Positions 1 through 6,207 are shown, counted from the stretch's first letter. The stretch is 36,183 bases of DNA from Oscillospiraceae bacterium (GCA_017427265.1 JAFRTG010000024.1:1-36183), one strand, 5' to 3'. Numbers and translations: made by a program. Notes: generated by a model not told the origin, from the sequence alone.

Positions 1-40
1 GGGATGTGCGCCGCATGTTCAGCCAAAAGGAGGAACCATT

Positions 41-469
41 ATGAAAAAGAAAGTTTTCGCCGCGCTTTGCGCAGGCGCCATGCTCTGCGGCATGGTTTCC
101 ATGCCGGTTTCTGCGTGGGAAACCAAGTACACCAAGGGCGATGTCAACATGAACGGCGAAATTGACCTGAGAGACATTACAGAGCTTCAGAAAGAATATA
201 CTTACTATTCTCTCTGCGGAATGGAACACTATCTGACAGAAGAGCAGATCGAACGGGGAGATATTCTCCCGGATACCAAAACGAAAATGTTTGTTGATCG
301 CTTTGGGGATAACACGCACGAGATCACAGCAAGAATCTCACTGGTTGACGTTCATTTGCTGCTGAAATACTATACCTATGCAATGGTTGATCCGGAATTA
401 CGGGAAAAAGACATTGTGGAATGGGTAAAAGAGTCGAATCCTCAGCTTGGGGCAAAGTACGAAAAGTGA
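41..469 (+). CDS. Small secreted dockerin-like protein
   Basis: A 142-aa protein with a classic signal peptide: MKKK, a hydrophobic core, and probable cleavage after VSA near residue 25. A dockerin-type calcium loop follows directly (GDVNMNGEIDLRDI, residues 33-46), with the usual D-x-N-x-N/D-x-x-x-D spacing. The second duplicated half (near ARISLVDVHLLLKYY) keeps the helix pattern but not a clear calcium loop, so this is a degenerate or atypical dockerin. No catalytic domain is present. The start has a strong SD (AAAAGGAGG, 7-8 nt upstream). The next gene begins 11 nt downstream and is also a dockerin protein, so the two are probably co-transcribed. It may be a small cellulosome-associated or cell-surface accessory protein. 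The dockerin call is fairly firm; the role is unknown. Confidence 0.8.
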   Translation: MKKKVFAALCAGAMLCGMVSMPVSAWETKYTKGDVNMNGEIDLRDITELQKEYTYYSLCGMEHYLTEEQIERGDILPDTKTKMFVDRFGDNTHEITARISLVDVHLLLKYYTYAMVDPELREKDIVEWVKESNPQLGAKYEK

Positions 470-480
470 GGTGAAAGGCA

Positions 481-1404
481 ATGAAGAAAAAAGTATTGAC
501 CGCATTGTTCTGCATAGTTTCATTCGCTTTGCTTCTTGCCTGTAAACCGATTGCGATTCGAGCCTATGCAGTCAATGATTTTGGAATGACTGTTCAGGAA
601 ATTGAAACGCCATTCACTTTAAATAACACTTCTGTCTATGCCGGAGATTATAAAGTTACAATCTCAGTGTCAAATAATAACGGCATTGCAGCCGCAGGTA
701 TTTACTGTCCATTTTCCAACAGCGCATTTTCTCCAATTTGTATCAGCGATCATACTCATCCACTTGTTAGCCTTGGTACGGTATTAACTGGCGTACCTTA
801 CTTAAGTGCATACAGTACCAACCTAGATAATTTCGGATTGTCTTTTTCGACCCTCTCCAATATAACCGGGAATGGTGATCTTTTCTCGTTCTATCTTCGT
901 CCAAATCCTAATGCATCTATAACACCTGAAAATATTACCGAATTGATTTCTCAAATAGTTGTAGATGAAATATATGATGAGGATGAGGAACCCCTTTCAT
1001 ATACCATTCCAACCGAGTTTGAATACACCGTAGCAATTCCGTATTCGTTCTATCTCGGTGACATTGACGGAACGGTCAGCAACAACGGTTACAGAATCGG
1101 CCTGTTGGATGTGCAGAAGCTGTTGCAGATGATTAACAGCTATGACGGCACACTGTACGTAACTGCCACGGATACCAATTTCTCGCAGACGGATTATCCC
1201 GGCCTTTACGTCATGATTAACAATGTTCCGACACTGGAACTTCGCGTTGCGGATGTCAACTTTGACGGCATCATCGACAGCACGGATCACGCACTGCTTC
1301 TGGATTATTACGTCGATTGCATTATCGGTCTGGAACCGGAAGGCGAAATCGGCCAGCTGCAAACCCACGTTACATACGTGGTGCAGTATTCGACCGGAAG
1401 CTGA
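481..1404 (+). CDS. Secreted protein with cohesin-like domain and C-terminal dockerin
   Basis: A 307-aa protein with an N-terminal signal sequence, probably cleaved after AYA near residue 29; a Cys at residue 21 after LLA makes a lipoprotein a less likely alternative. Residues about 35-185 are β-rich and start with a segment (VYAGDYKVTISVSNNNGI) like the first strands of cohesin or cohesin-like modules. Residues about 193-285 form a dockerin with two loops, GDIDGTVSNNGYRIGLLDV (unusual insertion) and ADVNFDGIIDSTD (canonical). No enzyme motif is visible. The combination suggests a non-catalytic structural or adaptor component of a cellulosome-like surface complex. SD GAGGTGAAAGG lies just upstream, and the gene follows the previous dockerin gene by 11 nt. 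It is more AT-rich than most of the window. The cohesin-like assignment is tentative; the dockerin is firm. Confidence 0.75.
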   Translation: MKKKVLTALFCIVSFALLLACKPIAIRAYAVNDFGMTVQEIETPFTLNNTSVYAGDYKVTISVSNNNGIAAAGIYCPFSNSAFSPICISDHTHPLVSLGTVLTGVPYLSAYSTNLDNFGLSFSTLSNITGNGDLFSFYLRPNPNASITPENITELISQIVVDEIYDEDEEPLSYTIPTEFEYTVAIPYSFYLGDIDGTVSNNGYRIGLLDVQKLLQMINSYDGTLYVTATDTNFSQTDYPGLYVMINNVPTLELRVADVNFDGIIDSTDHALLLDYYVDCIIGLEPEGEIGQLQTHVTYVVQYSTGS

Positions 1405-1492
1405 ACCTGACATAATCCGCCCCGGATGCATCACCTTGCCCACATCAAGGCGCATCCGGCTGACGATAGTTCATACCAGCGGAAAAAACGGT

Positions 1493-1530
1493 ACAGAAAA
1501 CCCCTGCACACGCAGGGGCTTTCTGTTTGC
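1493..1530 (+). terminator. Intrinsic terminator of the dockerin gene pair
   Basis: A long symmetric hairpin: ACAGAAA-AC-CCCTGC, loop ACAC, then GCAGGG-GC-TTTCTGT followed by TTTGC. It lies about 90 nt after the stop of the second dockerin gene, immediately before the GC-rich repeat block. Confidence 0.7.
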
Positions 1531-1540
1531 CGAACCCGTC

Positions 1541-1688
1541 TCCCCTGAAAGGGGGCGGGCGGGCAGTGCCCGCTTCCAATTTCCTTCGGGCGGGCAGTGC
1601 CCGCTTCCAATTTCCTTCGGAGGGCGGCAGCGGAGCTCCCCCAACAAGTGAAATTCACGCCGCTGTTCGCGGCTTCTGTGACGCAACC
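1541..1688. repeat. Divergent copies of GC-rich interspersed repeat
   Basis: Holds two near-identical 35-bp pieces containing the palindrome GCGGGCAGTGCCCGC and TTTCCTTCGG. The conserved core (GGAGGGCGGCAGCGGAGCTC) and an ACGCCGCTGTTCGCGGC hairpin follow. The same core appears in the tandem units that follow and at 35.9-36.2 kb. Open frames through this block are low-complexity translations of the repeat and are not believed to be genes. Confidence 0.85.
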
Positions 1689-1990
1689 TCTCCCCGCATT
1701 TTTGCCTCCCCTGAAAGGGGGCGGGGAGCCCCCGCGGGCAATTCCCTCCGGAGGGCGGCAGCGGAGCTCTCCCAAGGAGACAAGTACACGCCGCTAAACG
1801 CGGCTTCTTATGACGCACCTCTCCCCGCATTTTTGCCTCCCCTGAAAGGGGGCGGGGAGCCCCCGCGGGCAATTCCCTCCGGAGGGCGGCAGCGGAGCTC
1901 TCCAAAGGAGACAAGTACACGCCGCTAAACGCGGCTTCTTATGACGCACCTCTCCCCGCATTTTTGCCTCCCCTGAAAGGGGAGGTGTCT
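1689..1990. repeat. 131-bp tandem repeat, two full copies plus a partial
   Basis: Full units at 1689-1819 and 1820-1950, plus the first ~35 bp of a third from 1951. The two full copies differ by one base by eye (CTCTCCCAAGG versus CTCTCCAAAGG). Each unit starts TCTCCCCGCATTTTTGCC and contains several self-complementary stretches: CCCCTGAAAGGGGG, CCCTCCGGAGGG, and GCCGCTAAACGCGGC. The near-identity points to recent duplication. No coding function is supported. Confidence 0.9.
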
Positions 1991-2029
1991 GCGCAGCAGA
2001 CGGAGGGGTTTAGTGATCCGCTCAACGCA

Positions 2030-2063
2030 AAAGGCGCCGATTTCACCAATCAGCGCCTTTTTT
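2030..2063. terminator. Bidirectional terminator-like hairpin
   Basis: AAAGGCGC and GCGCCTTT form an 8-bp stem around a 15-nt loop, with TTTTTTAC on the plus strand and CTTTTGCG on the minus strand. It can end transcription of the minus-strand nicotinamidase operon (stop at 2165), and anything reading out of the repeats on the plus strand. Confidence 0.6.
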
Positions 2064-2104
2064 ACAATTTTTCGCGTGATTCCAAGGAACACTGTCCCTT
2101 TGGC

Positions 2105-2156
2105 GGGGCTTGGGTGAGTTTGCTCACAAACTCGCAGCGAAGCGGGCGAAAGCCCC
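2105..2156. other. Structured 3' region (nested stems) downstream of the nicotinamidase-like gene
   Basis: An outer stem GGGGCTT/AAGCCCC (2105-2111 and 2150-2156) encloses a perfect inner hairpin GAGTTTG-CTCA-CAAACTC (2116-2133) and a short CGC/GCG hairpin. It lies between the stop codon of the minus-strand gene and the terminator. It has no T-run of its own. It could be a 3' stabilising structure or another short interspersed repeat; one copy is present here. Confidence 0.4.
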
Positions 2157-2164
2157 ACTGTCAT

Positions 2165-2710
2165 TCACTGCGCAGCAATACCGCTTTCCACTTCAATCTG
2201 GCAGGCCTGCATGGCCGCGAGTGCATTGTCGTGGCTCTGCGGGGTCACGCCTGCGCAGCAATCGGCAAAGACCTTGACCGGAACCTCCGGGAACGCCGCC
2301 TTGAGGATCATCGCATTGCTGATGACGCAAATGTCCGTGCAGACGCCGATCACCTGAAATTCCTCGATCTTGCGCCGTTTTCCGATTACCTTCGGCAGAT
2401 CGGCAGCACCGAACGTCACCTTTTCGAGGAGCACAGCGTCCTCGCCGAGCGCGTTTTTAACCGTCGTCTCGAGCTTCCAGCCGTTTGTGCCCTTGATGCA
2501 GTGCGGCACAGGCAATTTTCTGCCTTCCTGCGTGTTGAGGTAATCCTCAGTGTGCGTGTCAAGCGTTGCGATCACAAGCCCGTCGGGGTTTTCCTTGCGA
2601 AACGCCTTGATCTTTTTCACAACCGGCTTGACGACGGCGGCCGTCTCAGGATTGCCGAGCACACCTGTCGTAAAATCCTTCTGCATATCAATCACGATCA
2701 ATGCTTTCAT
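2165..2710 (-). CDS. Nicotinamidase-like cysteine hydrolase (isochorismatase family)
   Basis: A 181-aa single-domain hydrolase of the isochorismatase-like fold. Visible catalytic elements are Asp8 in IVIDMQKDF, Lys97 in LLEKVTFGA, and Cys128 in GVCTDICVISNA, the D-K-C triad of PncA-type enzymes. DTHTEDY (about 51-57) and VPHCIKGTNGW (about 68-78) resemble the metal-site and substrate loops of nicotinamidases. The likely reaction is nicotinamide to nicotinate in NAD salvage, inferred from these motifs and from the upstream NrtR-like NAD regulator; a related amidohydrolase activity cannot be excluded. ATG at 2710 is preferred over an in-frame TTG six bases upstream, because GAGGAG lies 7 nt before the ATG. 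It is the last gene of a three-gene minus-strand unit, starting 42 nt after the 58-aa ORF. Confidence 0.85.
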   Translation of the reverse strand: MKALIVIDMQKDFTTGVLGNPETAAVVKPVVKKIKAFRKENPDGLVIATLDTHTEDYLNTQEGRKLPVPHCIKGTNGWKLETTVKNALGEDAVLLEKVTFGAADLPKVIGKRRKIEEFQVIGVCTDICVISNAMILKAAFPEVPVKVFADCCAGVTPQSHDNALAAMQACQIEVESGIAAQ

Positions 2711-2752
2711 GGCCAATCTCCTCTCATTGAAAATATCGAATCAGCGCGCCTT

Positions 2753-2929
2753 TCAGATTAGCTTGCGGAGCAGTCTGCCGGTTCCGCGGCGCATCACGGA
2801 ACGGCGTCCCTTTTTCAGAATCGTGTCCACAGCCCTGTCAACGAAGCGATCGGTTGCTTCCTCGGCAATGCGTCCGATGATCTGTCTCCCGACTTTGCGG
2901 GCAACTTTTTTTGCAATGATATGTTTCAT
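2753..2929 (-). CDS. 58-aa basic protein, translationally coupled to the Nudix regulator
   Basis: A short frame with about 20 Arg/Lys/His residues out of 58 (starts MKHIIAKKVARKVGRQIIGR, ends GRLLRKLI). It has a possible amphipathic helix rich in Ile/Val/Ala and no membrane segment. Its ATG overlaps the stop of the upstream Nudix gene in an ATGA arrangement (2926-2929). It has its own SD (AAAGGACGG) inside the 3' end of that gene. The overlap, the SD and the placement between two NAD-linked genes support real translation. No family is recognised. It could be a nucleic-acid-binding or partner peptide, but no function is claimed. Confidence 0.6.
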   Translation of the reverse strand: MKHIIAKKVARKVGRQIIGRIAEEATDRFVDRAVDTILKKGRRSVMRRGTGRLLRKLI

Positions 2930-3690
2930 GATAAACCGTCCTTTCTGCGGTATAATCTGGCAGTGCGGTGTGCAGCTGCCTCGTTGAAGAATTCGGTTTC
3001 CTGCAGCTTGGGCGCCATCTTTTTGCGGAAATTCTGCGAAGATGTGTGCATTCCGGTGATGGCCTCATATGGCTGCTGCAGGTCTGAGATGGCGAAAAGC
3101 TCCGGCATCAGATCAAAAATCATGTCGTGGTGGATGACCTCGTCACGGAGCCTGCGGAAGCCCTCAGCGATGATTGCTGCATGATCAAATGCAAGCAGAT
3201 TCGAGATTTCCGCATCGCCGTAGCGGTCGAGCAGCGGCGTCCCGTCCGGTGCTGTCAGCCTGATATTCAGGCAGCCGTTTGACTCCTCGGCAACAAAATC
3301 CGCCCAGCAGGCCGCGGCCGCATCGGAGCCGGAAACCGTCGAAAGTGCTACGGTTTTGGTGAGCGCAAGAAATGCGCAGGAGATTACCCAGCCGCGCGGA
3401 TCCCGGTCAGGAGCACTAAAAACACGCAGATGCATGATTTTCGGGCTTGAAACGCCGGTTTCCTCGGAGAGTTCGCGCAGAGCTGCCTGCTCAACCGTCT
3501 CGCCGCGCTGCAGGAATCCGCCGGGCAGCGACCACGCGCCCCGGAACGGCTCCTCGCCTCGTTTCACAAGCAGGAGCTTGAGTTTTCGCTGCTTGAGCCC
3601 GCCGCGGGATGCGGCATCCGCGGTGTCAAAGCCGAACACGACTGCATCTGCTGCAACGGACGGCCGGTCATAATCTTCGATCCTGTACAT
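2926..3690 (-). CDS. nrtR: NrtR-like Nudix-domain transcriptional regulator
   Basis: A 254-aa protein. Residues about 10-150 are a Nudix domain with an intact Nudix box (residues 58-80: G-x5-E-x7-REL-x-EE-x-G-V), so ADP-ribose pyrophosphatase activity could be retained. Residues about 192-250 match the winged-helix tail of NrtR proteins (LMPELFAISDLQQPYEAI, then a basic NFRKKM helix and a RTARLYRRK end). NrtR proteins repress NAD-biosynthesis genes and are released by ADP-ribose. Here it heads an operon with a nicotinamidase-like gene, which fits. ATG at 3690 has AAAGAGG 5 nt upstream. A perfect σA promoter and a repeated GTTTGTAAC site lie just ahead, suggesting autoregulation. A simple ADP-ribose/NADH hydrolase is the alternative, but the C-terminal domain argues for a regulator. 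Confidence 0.85.
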   Translation of the reverse strand: MYRIEDYDRPSVAADAVVFGFDTADAASRGGLKQRKLKLLLVKRGEEPFRGAWSLPGGFLQRGETVEQAALRELSEETGVSSPKIMHLRVFSAPDRDPRGWVISCAFLALTKTVALSTVSGSDAAAACWADFVAEESNGCLNIRLTAPDGTPLLDRYGDAEISNLLAFDHAAIIAEGFRRLRDEVIHHDMIFDLMPELFAISDLQQPYEAITGMHTSSQNFRKKMAPKLQETEFFNEAAAHRTARLYRRKDGLS

Positions 3691-3703
3691 AGTGCCTCTT
3701 TGA

Positions 3704-3726
3704 GTTTGTAACTGATTGTTTGTAAC
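3704..3726. promoter_or_regulatory. Putative NrtR operator: two GTTTGTAAC sites
   Basis: The 9-bp palindromic motif GTT-TGT-AAC occurs at 3704-3712 and again at 3718-3726, a 14-bp phase. It lies between the -10 box and the SD of the Nudix regulator gene. That position is right for repression of the operon. The assignment to NrtR is inference from position; the motif has not been compared with known NrtR boxes. Confidence 0.5.
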
Positions 3727-3740
3727 TCTTTGTTGTTATC

Positions 3741-3769
3741 ATTATAGCACATTTTGGTGCCCTTGTCAA
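3741..3769 (-). promoter_or_regulatory. Consensus σA promoter of the nrtR operon
   Basis: On the minus strand, -35 TTGACA (3769-3764), a 17-bp spacer and -10 TATAAT (3746-3741), both perfect hexamers. It drives the Nudix regulator, 58-aa protein and nicotinamidase-like genes. Confidence 0.9.
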
Positions 3770-3925
3770 GCGTTTTCACCTTAATTTTTCTGAATTTTCT
3801 GCTCTGGCTGCCATTTTTCCCGCGATTTTTGAAAATGCCTCTTCCGGCAGAAAAAATGCATCGAAAAATTTCCTTCGCTTGTTGTAAGGGGCAGCTAACC
3901 GGAATTTCGGTGCACTCCGCGACCG

Positions 3926-4930
3926 GTGGCGCACTCTGAGCGGAACGTGTTTATGCTTTTATGCTTTTATGCTTTTATGCGCTGCATCACGCGCAAGGCA
4001 GTTTCCGGCTGCTGCGAATGGTGCACGGCAATGGCGGGGCGTTATGTCTACGGCGAGGAGCCTGACGACATTTACCGCCGCCACGACAACTGCGACTGCA
4101 CCGTGACCTTTGAGAACGGGCGCAAGCGGCAGGATGTGTGGAGCAAGCGGACTTGGGAAGCGCCGGAGCCGGGAGCGGGTGCAGGTGCACCTGTGGACTT
4201 CATTGGCAAAGAAGTTCCACAAAAAGACTTGACAATTCTTCCGAATAATGATACAATTAAATCAGAGAAAAGCATTCGCAGTTTTTCACAAGAGCTTACT
4301 GAAAAATATGGTTTTAAAATTAGCGAAGCTTTTGAGCAGCTTGACGAGAAATTGTGCAGAGATTCTTTTACTGGTTTTGAATACATATTGGCTGAGTTCC
4401 CGGAGCTTTTAAACACAGTTCAAAAAATAAAAGTTATCCGTACACACAAAGTACCAATGTCTTGTGAAAGAGGAACTCTCAATTTTAATTCTGATTATTT
4501 TTCATCCTATGATATTTTATCTGCGACGTGTAAAAGGCAGTCTGAAATACGACATTGGATCCAGAATTCTTCACCCGCATCTGTGATGGTTCATGAGTGC
4601 ACACATGCTATTGAGTCATTACTTATAAATCTATCTCCTGATTATCTGTTTGACTTTCAGAGAGAGGATGCATGGCGCGAGTGCAACGAAGCATCAAAGA
4701 TTGTTTCTAAAGCAATTGAAGAACTTCATCAAAATGGTATTGGGCTTGATCAAAGCAAAGTTCAGCTTGTTTCTGCTATTTCAAAGCAGTCGCTTATCAG
4801 TGATTCCGAAACTTTGGCAGAAGCGTTTGCTGATGTATATGCGAATGGAACGTCAGCTAATCCTTTGTCAATCATTATCAGAAGGATAACTTTTGATACA
4901 TATTCAAGTTATAAGAAAGGGCGTGTTTGA
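3926..4930 (+). pseudogene. 5'-truncated MuF phage head protein fused to a zincin (HExxH) domain
   Basis: The frame is open for 334 codons from a GTG at 3926, but no SD precedes it or the in-frame ATGs at 3953 and 3977, so the original N-terminus seems lost. Residues about 18-75 (CITRKAVSGCCEWC, then RRHDNCDCTV and KRQDVW) match the C-terminal Cys/His-rich end of MuF/SPP1-gp7-type head morphogenesis proteins. After a short Gly/Ala/Pro linker, residues about 95-334 form a separate AT-rich domain with HECTH at 223-227 and a downstream ETLAEAFAD (295-303) that can supply the third zinc ligand, a gluzincin-like pattern. MuF proteins with C-terminal toxin domains are a known class of phage polymorphic toxins. 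The peptidase activity is inferred. The 5' truncation suggests a decayed prophage; the toxin domain itself has no internal stop. Three small phage-like ORFs follow. Confidence 0.7.
3953..3980 (+). repeat. Octanucleotide tandem repeat (ATGCTTTT)
   Basis: Three and a half copies of ATGCTTTT (3953, 3961, 3969, partial at 3977) lie at the start of the MuF-zincin frame. The unit is not a multiple of three, so gain or loss of a copy would shift the frame entering the gene. Confidence 0.85.
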
Positions 4931-4931
4931 G

Positions 4932-5075
4932 ATGATGGTAGACCCCGAATGGCTGGATTATGCTATTTTTAGCGATGATGGTCGCTTAATCGGTATTTCT
5001 GAAGACGCGCCTGACAGCGCAAAAGAAGAATACGAAGAATATTTACAACTTATCAAAAACGGTGTGAAGCCGTAA
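4932..5075 (+). CDS. 47-aa acidic small protein after the MuF-zincin gene
   Basis: Starts ATGATG two bases after the toxin-domain stop, with AAAGGG about 10 nt upstream. The product begins MMVDPEWLDYAIFSDDGRLI and is strongly acidic (many Asp/Glu), with no membrane segment. Immunity genes of MuF toxins usually sit directly downstream of the toxin, so it is a candidate immunity protein. It is very short, however, and could equally be a small phage structural-region ORF. No family is recognised. A hairpin starts on its last stop-codon base. Confidence 0.5.
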   Translation: MMVDPEWLDYAIFSDDGRLIGISEDAPDSAKEEYEEYLQLIKNGVKP

Positions 5076-5104
5076 ACCGCCCTGAGTAATCAAGGCGGTT
5101 TTCT
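5075..5104 (+). terminator. Terminator-like hairpin in prophage remnant (first)
   Basis: AACCGCC (5075-5081), 12-nt loop, GGCGGTT (5094-5100), then TTCTC. It begins at the stop codon of the 47-aa ORF and is followed at once by the SD of the next ORF, so it may attenuate rather than fully terminate. Confidence 0.55.
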
Positions 5105-5127
5105 CATGCCCGAAAAGAGGTGAAACG

Positions 5128-5316
5128 ATGTCTGAGAATGAATACCGTGATTTTCTGAAAAACGGTATCAAGAAGCTCTCAGAGATGATTGAAGACGGCG
5201 GATTCGGAAATCCGACAGCAACGGCAATCATTCTTTGTGAGCACAATCGTCTTGTAGATAAACTCTATGAGCTTGACCGAAAGGCGGTGACTACCATGAC
5301 CGTGAGAGGCAACTGA
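5128..5316 (+). CDS. 62-aa small protein of the prophage remnant
   Basis: The product begins MSENEYRDFLKNGIKKLSEM and continues as a mostly helical protein with the segment NPTATAIILCEHNRLVDKLYELDRK. It has a good SD (AGAGGTG, 5 nt before ATG) and stops just before a strong terminator. No family is recognised. The size, spacing and hairpin-bounded layout resemble small accessory ORFs in the head region of temperate phages. A role as an immunity protein for the MuF-zincin cannot be excluded. Confidence 0.55.
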   Translation: MSENEYRDFLKNGIKKLSEMIEDGGFGNPTATAIILCEHNRLVDKLYELDRKAVTTMTVRGN

Positions 5317-5327
5317 ATACAACACCA

Positions 5328-5355
5328 GCACTGAGGAAACCTCGGTGCTTTTTTC
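5328..5355 (+). terminator. Intrinsic terminator in prophage remnant (second)
   Basis: GCACTGAGG (5328-5336), triloop AAA, CCTCGGTGC (5340-5348), followed by TTTTTTC. It lies 11 nt after the 62-aa ORF. The downstream sequence CATGCCCGAAAGGAGG repeats the one after the first hairpin. Confidence 0.75.
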
Positions 5356-5376
5356 ATGCCCGAAAGGAGGCACACC

Positions 5377-5553
5377 ATGCCGAACGGAGCAAGAGCACGT
5401 CCGAACCTACGGCCTGACCGTAACAGCCAAGCACGCAAAACGGGGTGCGGTATTCCCCTGCCGGACATGCCGTTTCGCCGGAATGTTTCGTCGAAATCAG
5501 TAGGAAATGCCCGGAATCGCTGCGCCGAATTGGGCAAAAGGCTGTATTTTTGA
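5377..5553 (+). CDS. Possible 58-aa ORF, prophage remnant edge
   Basis: ATG preceded by GAAAGGAGG at good spacing. The product starts MPNGARARPNLRPDRNSQAR and is basic and low-complexity, with no recognised family. The ribosome-binding site looks genuine and is part of a module repeated upstream, but the downstream protein may be the truncated or frameshifted 5' end of a lost phage gene where the remnant meets the chromosome. Treat as uncertain. Confidence 0.35.
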   Translation: MPNGARARPNLRPDRNSQARKTGCGIPLPDMPFRRNVSSKSVGNARNRCAELGKRLYF

Positions 5554-5570
5554 TTCTTGTCAAAAAAATA

Positions 5571-5599
5571 TTTGTAAAATTCGCAGAAATATGTATAAT
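5571..5599 (+). promoter_or_regulatory. Candidate promoter of the ECF sigma operon
   Basis: A perfect -10 TATAAT at 5594-5599 with a weak -35 TTTGTA (5571-5576) at 17 bp. It lies 63 nt before the sigma-factor ATG. No classical ECF-type -35 (GGAAC) was seen nearby, so autoregulation by the sigma factor is not obvious from sequence. Confidence 0.5.
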
Positions 5600-5661
5600 A
5601 TAAGACAAGAAACAGTCACTTCGTGCGTATTAAGATATGAAGAGAGAAAGCGGTGATACAT

Positions 5662-6207
5662 ATGATTGAAATGCACCCCGGCAGCCGGTACGAAATGGTA
5701 TCGGAGCTCTTCAGACTGTACGGCAAGCTGATGTATGATGTTGCGTACAGTATTTTGAAGCATGAGCAGAATGCGGAGGACGTTGTGCAGGAAACCCTGC
5801 TGAAGCTGATCGAAAAATCCGATCAGTGTGAACAGTTCGTTCCGCAGAAAATGCGGCGTTTCATCACTGTGATGACGCGGAATACCGCGCTCGATTTCCG
5901 CCGCAGACAACAGCGTAATATTGCTGTCGATATGAACGAGGAAGAAAACCAGAGCGTGCTCTCGCTGGTCTCCAGCGACGAGGATATCTTTCAGGCGCGC
6001 GAGCTGGCCGCTTCGTTCCGTCAGCTGGATGAGGACGAGCAGGATTTGCTCTGGATGAAATACTGGGAACGGCAGACAAGCCGGCAGATCGCAGCACGAC
6101 TGCATATTTCAGAAGCAGCGGCGGTCTCCCGTCTGCGCCGTGCCAGGGAACATCTGAAAGAGCTTTATCTGAATGGAGGTGAATCCGGTGGATCCGTATC
6201 AGTTTGA
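5662..6207 (+). CDS. ECF-type RNA polymerase sigma factor
   Basis: A 181-aa protein with the two domains of ECF sigma factors. Region 2 is residues about 13-80 (LYGKLMYDVAYSIL, AEDVVQETLLKL, then the helix MTRNTALDFRRR). Region 4 is residues about 112-168 (LDEDEQDLLWMKYWERQTSRQ, then IAARLHISEAAAVSRLRRAR as the helix-turn-helix). It should direct RNA polymerase to a small regulon on release from a partner. ATG at 5662 is chosen, with AAGCGGTG about 6 nt upstream; an in-frame GTG at 5653 would add three residues. The 3' end overlaps the next gene by 20 nt, and that gene encodes a single-pass membrane protein, the usual arrangement for a sigma/anti-sigma pair. Confidence 0.9.
   Translation: MIEMHPGSRYEMVSELFRLYGKLMYDVAYSILKHEQNAEDVVQETLLKLIEKSDQCEQFVPQKMRRFITVMTRNTALDFRRRQQRNIAVDMNEEENQSVLSLVSSDEDIFQARELAASFRQLDEDEQDLLWMKYWERQTSRQIAARLHISEAAAVSRLRRAREHLKELYLNGGESGGSVSV

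Noticed and set aside
1471-1928. Several open frames of 100-150 codons through the GC-rich repeat block
   Set aside because: Their products are translations of the tandem repeat in different frames, without SDs or protein-like composition.
1541-1990. CRISPR array
   Set aside because: The whole 131-bp unit is repeated with no unique spacers, and no cas genes are nearby.
3754-3939. Small hydrophobic frame before the MuF remnant
   Set aside because: It starts within the divergent nrtR promoter, lacks an SD, and its hydrophobicity reflects T-rich DNA.
5102-5124. Mini-ORF (ATG CCC GAA AAG AGG TGA) in the hairpin-SD module
   Set aside because: Only five codons, no SD of its own, and its sequence is the SD context for the next ORF.
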